From Pleodorina starrii (lineage: Eukaryota; Chlorophyta; Chlorophyceae; Chlamydomonadales; Volvocaceae), in the NCBI GenBank assembly GCA_030267565.1, contig BRXU01000001.1, forward strand, positions 9,775,001-9,839,000: a stretch of DNA of 64,000 bases, in the 5' to 3' direction. Positions 1 to 19,700 of the stretch are shown one piece after another. Each line of letters begins with the position of its first letter. The first letter of the stretch is position 1. The notes beneath the pieces were generated by a model. That model saw only the letters and a list, made by a program, of their open reading frames with translations. It did not search any database and was not told the origin of the DNA. The position numbers and the translations under genes are program-made.

Positions 1-1835
1 GCCTCCAGCGGGGCCCGCTCACTTCGCTCACAGGCGACGGCGGAGCTGCCGGCGGCGCCGTCGGCTGCGCCGCCGCCGGCGTAGCTGGCATCCGCGGCGG
101 CGACGAAGTCGCCGACGCCGACGGCGGCAAGGTCGACGGCGGCGCCGCCGGCAGCTCCGCCGCGCTGTCCCAGCCGAAGAAGGCGCCGTGCTCCGCCGGT
201 GACGTAACGCCGTACTTGCCGCACCTCGCCGCAACCTCCGTCACCGGCCCCAGCAGCACGCCCAGTGCCGTACCCGCCGCCAGTCGGAGCTTGACCGCCA
301 GGTAACGCCCTACCGCCGCCGCTGGCAGCGGCGCCGCCGCCACCGAAACTCCCTCGCTCTGTCCGACGCCCGCCGCCGCCTCCGCCGCCACATTTGTCGG
401 CTGGGTTGCTCCGCAGCGCCAGCAGTGGCAGGGGCTGCTTCGACTCGGCAGGCCCGCCCCGCCGCCGCCGCGGCCGCCATCGCCGTCGTCGGTCCCACCG
501 CCGTCTGCCTCGCGACCGGCCCGGTGCCGTACCGCCTCGCCGTACGGTACGACGCGGAAGGGCGCCAGGACCCACGCGCCCCCCGAACCCCGGACTACTT
601 CCTCATGCCCCATCAGACGAAACACGCCAGCGCCCGCGTCACTCGTCGCCGCCACCGACGCCGCTCCCCCGCCCGCAACCGCCCATCGAGAACCCACACC
701 CACTCCCGCTACCGCCCCCACGCCCTCCCCGCCCGCCGCCGCCGCCGCTGCCCCGCCGCCGCCGCCTCCAAATCCGGACCGTGCAGGACCCTCCCTGGAC
801 CGCTCTCTTTCGTCCTGGTAGCCGCCACCTTCCATCCAGAACCCAAATCCGGATCCAGGATCGGATCCGAATCCGAGGCCGAAGACGCTGCCCTCCCTGG
901 ACATCCACTCGGGGCGCTCCAGGCAGGCCCGCTTGCAGCCGTGCACCCACACCGCCCGGTCGACCCACAGCCGGAACGCGGCGGGGCCCAGACGGCACGT
1001 AAGCTGCGTCGGCGGCGGTGGCGGCGGCGGTGGGGGCGGCGGCGGCGGAACGTACGGCAGCGGCATGCCAAGGTAACGCAGCATCTCCAGGTGCGCGGAA
1101 AGCAGCGACCCGTCCGCCGGCGGCGGCGGCGGCGCCGGCGGCACGCCGGCAGCCGCCAGCGCGAGCAGCAGCATGTCCCCACCGTCGTCGTCGCTGTCGC
1201 CGTCGACGTCGCCGTCGACGTCGCCGTCAGCGTCGTCGCCGGCCGGCCTTCCGTGCTCCCCGACGATGTCCTTGCTGGTGCCGGCGGCGCTGCCGACAGC
1301 GGCGGCGCCGCATCCGCCATCGGGTGTCGGCTCCGCTGGCGGCGTTGGCGGCGAGGGCAGCTGCGGCGGCAGCAGCTCCCGGGCCCTATGGAGGGCCACC
1401 AGCCAGTTGATCAGCTGCCTGCGGCGGTGGATTGGATTTGAATTCGCATATTTGAATAATTAAATCGCGAAAGCAATCCGGATCCGAATCTCCCCAATAG
1501 CAGGTCAAACCTGAACTGGCCGACGACCTAGGATCTACCGTACGGTAAATGCCGGGCAGCGGCGGGGCAAGGGGTTGTTGAGGGCTGCCACCCTTTGGAG
1601 GATAACGCCTGCCCGTGACTGCCCATTTGACCCACCGAGCAACCAACTAGCAAAGCAACCAACGAACCGGACCAATTTACCTATCTCCTATCGCATCACA
1701 GCAGTATGGCGTTTCGCTTTCGCCCCGCCCCAAAACCACCGCGAATCAAGGTCAAGCCGCGAAGCCTCACAATGCCTCATCCCCCCAGGCCCAGGCCGCC
1801 CCTTCCATGTCGTTCCCTTTCCGTCGGAAACAGCT

Positions 1836-1871
<36 letters not shown>

Positions 1872-3198
1872 AACGCGAAACCCTGGACCCGGTAGGGTTG
1901 GTACCCCCTTGCGACCACAAGCGCCCTCCCATGCCCGCACACCCATGTCCCGCAAACGAACCAACTAACAAACTAACAAACAACCGCGTTCGGCCAAGCC
2001 CCAAGCGCACCCACCGGAAGCAGGCCGGGTCTAGCTCCAGGAAGGGCCTCCCCAGCTCGTCCCGCGGCAGTCCCGCCTCCCACCGTCCGCTGAACATGAC
2101 CCCCAACATGGTGGGGCGCAGCCGCACACAGCCGCCGGCGGTGGGCGGCGACGGCGGCGACGACGGCGACGGTGGCGGAGGAGGGAAGCGCTGCTGGGGC
2201 CTTTCGGGGCCGGTTGGAGACGGCGCCGGCGCTGGCGCCGGCGGCGGTGGCGGGGTCTGTGGGTGCCCTAGGCCAACGCCCGGCGCATCCCACCCGGGCA
2301 GGGGTGCAAGGGGCGCCGCCGAGGCGGAGGCGGAGGCGGAAGGAGGCACCGGGGGAGATGCTGCTGCTTGCGACGGCGGCGACGGCGACTGCGGCGATGG
2401 CGGTGTGGGCGGCTCCCAAATGGGCACCGTTTGCACGAGGACCTCGCGTCGTACAGTGAAGGTCGTACCGCCGACGTTGAGGGAGAGAAGGCTGGAAGTC
2501 GCGGCGGCGGAGGTGGCGCCGACGGCGGGAGCTCCTGGCGCGGTGGCGGTGCCGGCGGCGCCGGCGCCGGCTGTTACCGCGCCTTCGGCGGTATCCCCAC
2601 GCCGTGGGGGCGCCGCGGCTATGGCAGCAGTTGCGGCTGCTGGAGGCTGCGGTGTTAGGAAGTCGGCGGCTTTCTCCGTAGGAACGGAAATTGATGAGGA
2701 TTTGCCGGCGGGCGGGGGTCTGCCAGCAGCGCTTCCTGCCGCTAGTGTTTCAGACGCTACCAGCGACCCACGGGACACCGCGGATGCAGGGACTGCGGCA
2801 GCGGTGGCCCCTTCTTGCGCTGGAAGACGACCGTCGTCCGCGGTCATGTGGAGCACATGCGAGGACAATGAAGTTGCGCTACCCGGACTTCTGTCATGTT
2901 CGCCGTCTAGTGAAGGGTTGCGAGGCATCCATCTTGGACGTGACCCAGGGGTGGTCCTAGCCGACCCCGAAGCGCTCGCGCCCACACTGCATCGATCCTT
3001 GTCGCTGAGGGAGCGCGTGCCATTGCTTGGTTTTGGGGAAAACGTCAGAGGTATGATGCCGAGCAACTGCAATGCAAGCCCGACAACGGCTACGGACAGA
3101 GCCACGGCAAGAGAATTTAAGAAGAACATTCGCTTGCTGCAGATAAAATTACGCCTAGACTGGACATGAGGAAAAGGGCTTGTTTCGTGACGTTTCAA
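1..3198 (-). CDS. KCTD-like BTB/T1-domain protein, 3' end outside window
   Basis: Two exons are visible: 3198-2015 and 1418 to below position 1; the join (donor GTGGGT at 2014, acceptor at 1419) keeps the frame. The 5' exon starts MKRHETSPF and has a hydrophobic stretch at about residues 24-52 that could be a signal anchor. It then has a Ser/Ala-rich linker, the K+-channel tetramerisation signature LLSLNVGGTTFTVRREVL, a Pro/Ser-rich insert of roughly 110 residues, and the second T1 half (TMLGVMFSGRW, then GRPFLELDPACF). The splice makes DPACFRQLINWLV, as expected for T1. Further on, LLSAHLEMLRYLGMPLPY resembles the last T1 helix. The second exon stays open to the window edge (about 470 codons, Gly/Ala-rich). 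T1 proteins are oligomeric adaptors, often for Cul3, or channel assembly domains; no channel pore is visible here. The family call is good; length, C-terminus and function are unknown. Confidence 0.75.
1833..1871. repeat. (CT)n-(CG)n compound microsatellite
   Basis: A run of CT dinucleotides passes directly into alternating CG. It lies inside the intron of the KCTD-like gene. Confidence 0.9.
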
Positions 3199-3361
3199 GG
3201 CAGTGGTTTCGGAACTCGACAGGCCCTAATGGAGGAAAGAGAGGTGTGCCAATACCTTGATTCTTCCAAGCGCACCTGATGCTGTTCACGCTGTTTGCAA
3301 TGTATTTGTTATTTGCCTAGGTGGAGTCTGTCCAATTGCGTGTTCATCAGATTCTATTATC
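3199..3361. promoter_or_regulatory. Divergent promoter interval between KCTD-like and ASPSCR1-like genes
   Basis: Only 163 bp separate the two start codons (3198 on minus, 3362 on plus), so the 5' UTRs and core promoters must share or overlap this segment. It is visibly less GC-rich than the flanking exons. No TATA box was assigned with confidence. Confidence 0.5.
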
Positions 3362-6300
3362 ATGGCCAGCATAAGCATCACATACGATGGGCCTCCTGGT
3401 GAGCTTACGGTATCTGTGATTATAATGTCTCCAGTTTATCAACATTGCCGATGGCGGACTCTCCTGAAGCTTGCCCCGATACATGTGCTGAGATCTGCCG
3501 GGCTAAAACAGCCCCGGCAGTCGTTCCTGCCATTAGCTCCCAATAAGCGCGCTCGTTTCCAATCGATTAAAGCAAATTGCACTTGCCGTATAGTTTTGCG
3601 CTTCCGGCGCAAACCAACTGCCGGACTGCCCACGGTCGCATTTAACTTCCTCCCCTGGAAAACGGAAAGGAGCATACCTCACCGATGGAAGACTCCTTCT
3701 TATCACCCCACCCCTGCCGGCCTGTCGCTGTCTGAACGTTGCAGCCCAGCGCCAAGTGGTCAAGGCCACCGCCATGGCGCCGCTTTCGAGCCTCCTGGCG
3801 GAGGCGTGCGCCAAAATGAAGCCTCCCCTGGACCCCGCCAGGGCCTCCCTGATCTTCAACAAGAAGCCCATCTCCGACCTCTCCTGCCCCTTCCGCCTGG
3901 CCAACATCCCCAACGGCAGCAGCCTCACACTGCTGTACGACAAGCCAGGTGGGTCGTGGGTGTGGACGATGTGTGGTGGTGTTCCCCCCTCCCCGGCCCC
4001 AACCCCACACCCGCCGCCCTACTTGCGACCGCACGGACCGCATCTCCCGTTCTCCCCCCGCCGCTCCTTACCGGACCGGCTCCTTACGTACTCCCACCAT
4101 CACCCAAACCCAACCAAGCACAAACCCTCCCTCCTCCCTCCTCCTACCCCCCAAAACCCCCCAAACCACGTCATCACTCTCGTCATCACACAACACGACA
4201 ACAGCAGCGGCTCCTTCCGGCAGCGGTGCGGCGGCCCCCTCCAGCGGCGTCGTCCGGCAGCAACCACCGCAGCCGCCACCGCCGCCGCAGCCGCAGCCGG
4301 CCGAAGCGGCCGCGGCGCTCGCGGCTGCCGCCGGCCCGGCACCCGCCGCTGCGCCCGCCTCCACCCCAGCAGCCAATCCAGCCCAAGCCGCTGCTACCCC
4401 ACCACCACCACCACCACCAGCATCGCCATCACCACCGGCGCCAGCGCCATTACCAGCAGCAGCAGCAGCACAAGGAACGGCGACCTCCGGCACTGCGCAG
4501 CAAAGCGCGGGCGATGCGGCGAAGGACAGCGGGGCCGTCGCTCCTCCCGTGAACCCGTCCGGATCCACTGCCGCCACTGCCGCCGGTTCTGCACCGGCGC
4601 CGGAGCCAATGGAGGTCGAGGCAGGGGAAGGGGCTGCGGCGGCCGCTGCGACAGCGGCTGCCGGCATGGAAGTCGACAGAGCCGGCGCCGCCGCGCCGTC
4701 GGCGGACGCCCCGACGGCGGCAGCGGCGTCGGGCACGCGGGAGGGCGGCGGCGCCGGCGCCAGCGGCGGCGAGGACGACTCTGAGGCTGACCAGCTGGGT
4801 CTGGGCCGTCCGTCTGCGCTGTTCAGCCGCCAGGCGCTGGAGGCAGCGCTGGAGGAGATGGCGGCGGCCAGCAGGTGAGGCCTCCCCCTCGGCCAGCGAC
4901 CCGCGGGTCGGCGGGGCAAAATTTGAAGAGCCGCAGCGAGACAACCGCAGCGAGACGACCCGGGGGCCGGTGGGGGAAAGGGAGGCCGATGTGGGTCGGG
5001 TCGGGCCGGCGGAGGGGACTGGTACATGGAGCCGGTATGGACGGGGGCCGTGACCCTCGATGACTGGCAAACAAACGCTGTCGAGGGCAGAGGGGCCGAG
5101 TGCGCACATTGGTGGGGCCGCATTGGGGCCGCATTGGGGCCGTGTGGGAGCCGGCCCGCCCATTGGGATCTGCTTTAGTGCCGTGTGGAGCCCGAACGCA
5201 CACGCTAGGAGCCCGCCCCGCCCCGCGCCCGCTCTCCTGTGGTTTCCTGCAACCGCCCGCCAGGTCTGTGTCTGGGGCTGGGGCTGGAGCCGGGGCCGGC
5301 GCCGGGGCAGGGCCGGCCACTGCTGGGGCTGGGCCTGGGCCTGGGGCTCCGGGCGAGGGCGAGGGCGAGGGCGATGACTTTTACGAGGTGACTCCGGAGG
5401 ACCTGGCCGGCATGATGAGGTCCAGTCAGGCGCGGAGGATGCAGGTGGGTGAGCGGGAGGGAGGGAGGGTGGGTGGGTGGGCGGGTCGCTTATCGGGACA
5501 TCCATTTGGTCGCTGGTGGGACATGCAGAGGGGGTGGGCGGGTCGACTGCTGTTGGATGGGAGGGCGGTCGAGCGATGTGGCCGTGGACGTTGGGGACTG
5601 CAAGGGGCTAAGTTCTCCTGAACCCCTTTTGACTGTGCTTCCTGGTCTCCTCCCTCTATATCCCCCTCCTTTTTACCCTCCGGGCGCTTGGTTGCTCAGG
5701 AGGAGGGCGGGGGCTTCAAGACACGGGCCGCGCGGGAGGCGGAGGAGCGAGCCAAGGCCTCGTCGTACAGCCACGTGGCCATCCGGGCGCACCTGCCGGG
5801 GGACGTCATACTGCAGGTGTGTGTGCGTGTGTGCCGGTACGACACGTGTCGTACAGCGGCAACCAGCCTAACCCCGCCGGCAGCGCGCGGAGCCGCGCCC
5901 CACCCTCCTGAGTACGCATGCCCAATGCAGCACCGCTCCGTACCCACTCATCCTCACCCACCCACCCACCCATACCCACCTACCCACCCAACCCCACCCA
6001 ACCCCCAGGCCACCTTCGCCGCCACCGAGAGCTTGGGCTCCCTCCGCTCCTCCGTGGCCTCCGTGCTGTCTCCCCCCCTGGCCACCACCCCCGGCGCCTT
6101 CTACCTGTACACCACCCCGCCCCGCACCCTGCTCAAGACCGACCAGGACGGCAGCTCGCTGTACCACGCGGGGCTGGTGCCGGCGGCGCATGTGCACGTG
6201 GGACTGGACGAGAAGAAGGGTGAGGGGGGGCGGGCGGGGCGGAGGGGATGGGGTGGGGGGCTGGGCGGGGAGGGGGCTTGGGAGGAGGACTAGGAGGGGG

Positions 6301-6996
6301 AGGGGGTTTTCGGGGAAGGCGGCGTGGTTTCGGGGCAGGTAGGTTTGCAGAAGGGGGCGAAAGAGGCGAGGGGGAGGGGTCGGTGTAGCCGGCACGGCGT
6401 TGCGTTGCGCGGTCCGGTCCGGTCCGGTCCGGTCCGGTCCCGTCCAGTCCGATCCTGGCCTCCGGGGTCTGTTAATCGCTCTCCGGACTGATCCGGGCAA
6501 ACCCGAGAGCTGCCAACACTCGCTGGGCTGTTCCCGGCCGGCGGCCACCGGCGCCACGAGACGATACGTGACGGCCCCGGCTGCCCAGGCTCCTCCTCCA
6601 TTCTTGTTGTTGACCTGCGCCCGCGCCCCCACGCGCGCGCCTCTCACCTTCCCCTTGGCCCTTAACCCGGGCACCCCGGCCCCGCCCCTTGGGAATGCAG
6701 CCGCCGCGGCGGGCTATGTGGCCGGGGCGCCGGTGCTGCGGCCCGAGGCGGCGGCCCGGGTCCTCAACCACATCGGACCAGAACTGGCTGCATTCCACGG
6801 AAGCCACAAGCAGGGCCAGGGGGTGCAGGGGCAGGACGGGGAGGAGCGGAAGCGCCAGGCGCAGGGGCAGGGGCAGCAGGCGGGGCCGCGCGCCGCTACG
6901 GCTGCGGCGGGCGAGGCGCGCGGCGGGGCGGGAGGTGGCGGCGGCGGCGGCGGGGGCGCGAAGGTGCCAAAGTGGCTGAAGCTGGGCGGAAAGTAG
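3362..6996 (+). CDS. ASPSCR1/TUG-like (PUX1-type) UBX-domain protein
   Basis: Seven exons with matching phases: 3362-3398, 3745-3948, about 4205-4874, 5264-5444, 5700-5816, 6009-6219, 6701-6996; 571 residues. Exons 1-2 make a TUG-type ubiquitin-like domain (residues 1-80; VVKATAMAPLSSLLAEACAK, then FRLANIPNGSSLTLLYD). Exon 3 encodes an Ala/Pro-rich linker (about 81-304). Exon 4 has DDFYEVTPEDL, like the conserved helix ahead of the UBX. Exons 5-6 form the UBX (about 387-470; FYLYTTPPRTLL, LYHAGLVPAAHVHVGL). The protein ends VPKWLKLGGK, as family members do. Known relatives bind and disassemble the p97/CDC48 hexamer (plant PUX1) or tether GLUT4 vesicles (mammalian TUG); CDC48 binding is the safer inference here. 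The start at 3362 is chosen because joining exons 1 and 2 there gives a proper UBL N-terminus. The exon 3 acceptor could be 3 bp later. Confidence 0.9.
6411..6440. repeat. (GGTCC)n minisatellite
   Basis: About six GGTCC units in tandem, in the last intron of the ASPSCR1-like gene. Confidence 0.85.
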
Positions 6997-8924
6997 GCAC
7001 AAGCGGGAGGAATCCAGGCGTGGGGGGTGTGGCCGTGGCCGTGGTCCACCGCGTGTGTGTGTGTGGGGAGGGGGGGGTGGAGGGAAGGGAACGACAGTGT
7101 GCACTGTGCGGTTGTTGCTCTTGTTGTGGTTGTGACACCACAGCCTGGGCTCCAGACTCGGGAAGGGTAGGGTGCGGCTGGTGTTGTGTTGTGTGTTGTC
7201 GAGGCTGGGAGTGGGGCCGGCCGGCGAGTGGGATGGCCCCCCATTGAACTGGGCCGAGGAGCGGACTGCCCCTGACTGCCACTCCTACGACTCCTACGAT
7301 CTGATGAAGACGATTGGCGTTTTGCATGTTGTGTTTGCGCGGGGCGACTTTCGGTAATCTTCTGGTACGGTTCGGCAAGCTTCTTGCCCATCCCCCAACC
7401 CCCCCAAAAAACAATCAGGCCCCAAGAGGCGCGATATCTCTCCAGCCAGATGTTGTGGTTGTTGTGGTTGTTACAACTGGCTTCAGCCATCCGCTACTCG
7501 GTGCGATTGGTTTCCGGCTTTCCGGGTCGGGGGGGGGGGGGCGCGCGAGCGCATCTTTCCGTGCCGCCGTCGCTACCACACGGTCGCTGCCGCACCGGCA
7601 GCTAGGAACACGAACAGGCTCCAGCAACCCCAAAAAGTAACCCCAAACGTCGACCTGCGAAACGGGTACCTGGAAGCTGGCCGGTACAGCACGGTACAGT
7701 GCTTACTGTTCATATTACGCACAACTGGGTTGCAGGAATAAAATGTCACTTTCATTTTCTGAAATATGTAAGTGCGGAATGCATATTGGTAAGGGAGGCA
7801 TTTACCAGGCACAATGCTTTGATGTGGCAGGAGATTGGAGGCTGCCTGGAAAGCTCCTGGAACAGGGAGAAGTAGAATGCGAACGGCGCGGCACAGCCCG
7901 ATGACGAGAAGGCAGGCTCTGCTGCTCCAACGGCTAGGCGATTTACACTTTGGACAGATTCTAGGCAAATTTAACGCAACGTCAGCCTGAAAGCAGTTAC
8001 GGTAGAGTGTTTCGGCCAAGGAGGCCAACCGCACTGGCGGGGTAACCGGGGGAAACTGCCCGCGGCGCGGCGCGGTTCAAGTCTTTCCAGCTGCAGACTG
8101 GTACTCAGACGTGAAACAGACCTTTCCCGGCTGCTCCGATTTGTTTTCAGGTCTCTGCGGGGCGCGGAGTGCTGCGAAGTGCGAACTCGAGAGCGCTTGC
8201 GCCCGCCAGTTATAACGCCAGCAGCCCAGCACGTGACCCACTTTGAAGACCCGCTCCGAAGCATACCCATCCATCCCAAATCGAGAATCTAACTATAAAA
8301 TAGGATCTTATCGGTTTGAAATTCGTTGCGTGTAAATATGCAAAATCCGCCCTGAAAGCGTCACAAGTCTTTAATGTCGTTGTTATGTGCACATTTTCAG
8401 CTGTTGATGGTCCATATGGTGACACAGACCTACACATTGTCGGGTGGTGGCCGGTTGAGCACGTTACACGTACTAAAAATAACAGCTAGTGTTATGAAAC
8501 TGCACGACGTTACAACAAATGAGGCGAGCCTTAGACATTAGAGGACGTCAACAAGTGTCTTTTCCAGGCAGGATTATCCGGGCCTCTTACTTTCTCTCAT
8601 GCCGGCCCTGCCAGCGTCCTGGGGACGAGGTCGTCCGGGAGTGAGCTCGTCCACAAAATGTGACTTCGCTTTGCATCAGAGTGGATAACCCCAATGAAAT
8701 GCTAAGCCGTTGAAGTTGTCTTGAACGTATATACATACTCATTGGTGAAACCTCCAGTTTCCTTGTTCAGAGAGATTTTTGCACTACTGGCTGAACCAGC
8801 TCTGGGCTGAACTCTTGGCGACGAAACCGCAGGACCGCTGCTACCGCTTAAATCTACGGTTAACTAACTCGACAGGTCACAGCAGCCTGATTTATGTCCA
8901 GCGCTGGCGCCTCTGAGTTTGGCA
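6997..8924. other. Intergenic, no gene recognised
   Basis: The stretch between the ASPSCR1-like stop codon and the first pseudokinase. It begins GT/G-rich, presumably 3' UTR. From about 7,700 it becomes markedly less GC-rich and has short ORFs without recognisable domains. The proximal part of the pseudokinase promoter should lie in the last few hundred bases. Confidence 0.6.
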
Positions 8925-16756
<7,832 letters not shown>

Positions 16757-19700
16757 GGGGCGCGTGGCGGCGCGGGCCGGGGCCCCGGGGATGAGGCAAG
16801 AGACGCTGGGTGAGGTATGAGATGGGCTAGGGGCCTCTGGTGTGGGGTGTGGGGTGCGGGGAGTGCGGTGTGGAGTGTGGAGTGTGGGGCGATCAATCGA
16901 TTAATTGATGTGTGATGGTGCAGTGTTCAGTGTGTTCGGTTATCTTTCATTCTCGTGTGTTGACGGGGGCCGGGGCAACCTGGGTTCCCTAGCGCACGGG
17001 CCCTTCAGCCAAGCAGGAGGAGGGGGCGGGGAGCATTTCGGAACCTGCACGGGACACTCGCGCGCACACGCGCTTGCCCGGCTTCGTTGAAGGGCGGGGA
17101 GTTGGGTTGAGTAGTTGGGGCGCCAACTGCGCCTCGACGGAAGGGTGTACGGTAAGAAGGTACAGAGCTGTACAAAGCAAAATGGCTTGACAGGAGTAGC
17201 AGCGCATTTACCGTAGATGCATTTGGATGGCTAGCATGTCGTGCACGCGCGCGCAGCAGAGACGGCCGCCGACGTCATGTCCGGGATTGGTTGATTGATG
17301 GGGGGGGCCGGTTCTCGATGAGCTGCCGCAGATTCGAAAGTACAGCATGTCGTATACGCTGCACAAAGCGTATGCTACCGGTCTCCGGCCCGTCGTGATG
17401 CGGTACGAAACGCCAGAACCGGCGAATTCACCAACCAACCAGCGCCGCGCGCGCGCTCGTGGGAGACGATGGCGGTGCGGTGCGGTGCGAGGCCCTTCCG
17501 GGAGGGGGGAAGGGGAAGGCGGGGAGGGGAAGGGACGAGCCGTCCTGGGAATCAACCAGCCTTACAGCTGCAAGGGTCGAAGGAGGCCGGGGTTCATCAG
17601 CGGGGCGGCGAACGGTGATATGGAGTGACGGGCGGCGGGGGCCGGGGGTGCGGCGGGGGCCGGGGGTCGTGGTCAACTGGCCGGGGGTCCAGTTGACCAC
17701 GACCATGACCACGACCATCCAGCTGCCCTGGCACGGAGCGGGCTGGGGGGGGGCGGCGAAGGGTAATGGGGTTTTAGGGTTGAGTAAGGCCCGGCGCGAA
17801 TGGGTAACGTGTGCTGTGAGCCCTCTCTGTGCGGGGAGTTGGGAAGAAGGGGAGGAACTGGGTATGTGCCGCTCGCGCTGCTTGCTGGCGAGTAAGGGCG
17901 GGGACGCCGTACCCGTACCCGTACCCGTGCCCGTGCCCGTGCGTTCGGGCAGGCAGGCGAGCGGGCACGTAGGTAGGCAGGTAGCTAGGCAGGTAGGTAG
18001 CGCTTAACGGCTAAAGTCAGCTAACGTGCCGGACCGGCAAGGAAGGCTCGGACGTTCCGTTGCGTGCGTGACTGGGCGTCCATTGTACGTCATGTACTGC
18101 TCACTGTACTTCATTCGGTTGTGCGTACACAGCCCTCGAAATTACGGCACACTCGTATACTTTGGCGCTGGCTGAGATCGTAAGTCCTTGCGCCGGGCGG
18201 CGGACGAAGCGAGGTATGGAGGAACAGAGGACATTGCGGTAAAGTAGGGCCCGCCCGCCAGGCGAATCGGCGAATCGGCACTGGTTGACTCAATCAGTGG
18301 CTGGCGCGTACGGGATTCGTTGCTTGGGTACGGCGGTGGTTGTACGGTAGGGGTGACGGGTGGTCGTGGGCGGGAACTGGCCAGGAGCCGGGGCCAGGGG
18401 CCAGGGGCCGGGGGCGGGGCCGTATGGAGCGAGGCGCAGTCAACGGAGGGAGGGGGAGTTGCTGATGGCGCGGAGAGGGCGACGGCGGGCGCTCGTTGCT
18501 AGGTGTGGTAGCAGCTGGCTGGCGAGGTAGGTGGGGTGGACCCGGTTGGACTGGACGGCGTTCGGGGTGGACGAACGTCGGCCGATCGACACGGCACGAC
18601 ACGACCAACGACACGGCGCTGCTGCTGCTGCTCACGCGGCACTGCTCGTTCGGCGGTGCATGCGGCAACGGCGCACTTGCATCGCCGCGTGGCGCAACGC
18701 GACGCGACGCGACGCGACGCGCATTCTGCATCTTTACTCAGCGCGCTCGAAAGAAGGGAAGAAACGAAGGTACCGGTACCACCATTCCATTCACACACAT
18801 TCCATCGTCTGAGCCTGCCCGGCGCGGCGCGGCATGTGCCGTAAATCCCGTAATGTTGCGGCTGGTGGGTTCCCAGGTGGGTGGCAATTGGGAATGGAAT
18901 GGGGTTGGCGGGGCGGCAGGGGCGCCCGCTACGGTTCCAGTGTGGCTGTGGATTGTGTGGCTTACCCCATGACGTAATGTGCCGTACCGTATCGTATCGT
19001 ACCATCGCGGTACGGTATATTCGGCCATCCATGTTATGTGGGCGCACGGAAGGACTCATAGCATGAACTCATCCTGTGTACGATTATAGGTACGGCATCC
19101 GTCCACACAGGTACGGCATCCGTGCACGCACACGCACACGCACACACACAGCCATCCGGTGTGCACGGAACGGAAGTGGGTGGCCGCCGGGCGCCGCCGC
19201 GCCTGCATGCCGGATTTTGCCGGTGCGTGTGCGTGCGTGCGTGTGTGCGCGCGTGCTTGGCTCCCGAAGTTCAACCCAAAATGAAATCCCATGCGTGTGT
19301 CCGCTTGCACACGCCGTGCCCCCGCCCGCCCGCCAGTGATTTGTCCCTCGCGGGATTCGGCTCGCGGCCGTAGGCGGTGGCGGCAGCAGGAGCAGGAGCA
19401 GCCGTGTGTGTGTGTGTGGTGGGTGAGGGGGAAAACTGGGAGGGAGGGTCTCCGCTCTCGACTGCAGCACTGCGCTCTCGCGGCTGGTGTTCGTTTGGTT
19501 GATTTAGTTCCTGGGCGTTCGTGGCGCGCGCATCTAGGGTTCCTGTTCCTGTTCGTGTTTCCGCGGCGGCGGCCCTTTACCCTTTACCCGTATTGGTATC
19601 CCTTGCGGCACACCGATGCAAGCGACTGCAGACACTCTTCGGTTCGGGTGATCGGTGAACTGTGATCCGTGAGTTGGACGCGGGCTCAGCAGGCTGGATG

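Noticed and set aside
4068..5123. A 351-codon minus-strand frame opposite the ASPSCR1-like gene
   Set aside because: Shadow of the Ala/Pro-rich exon 3; no recognisable domain.
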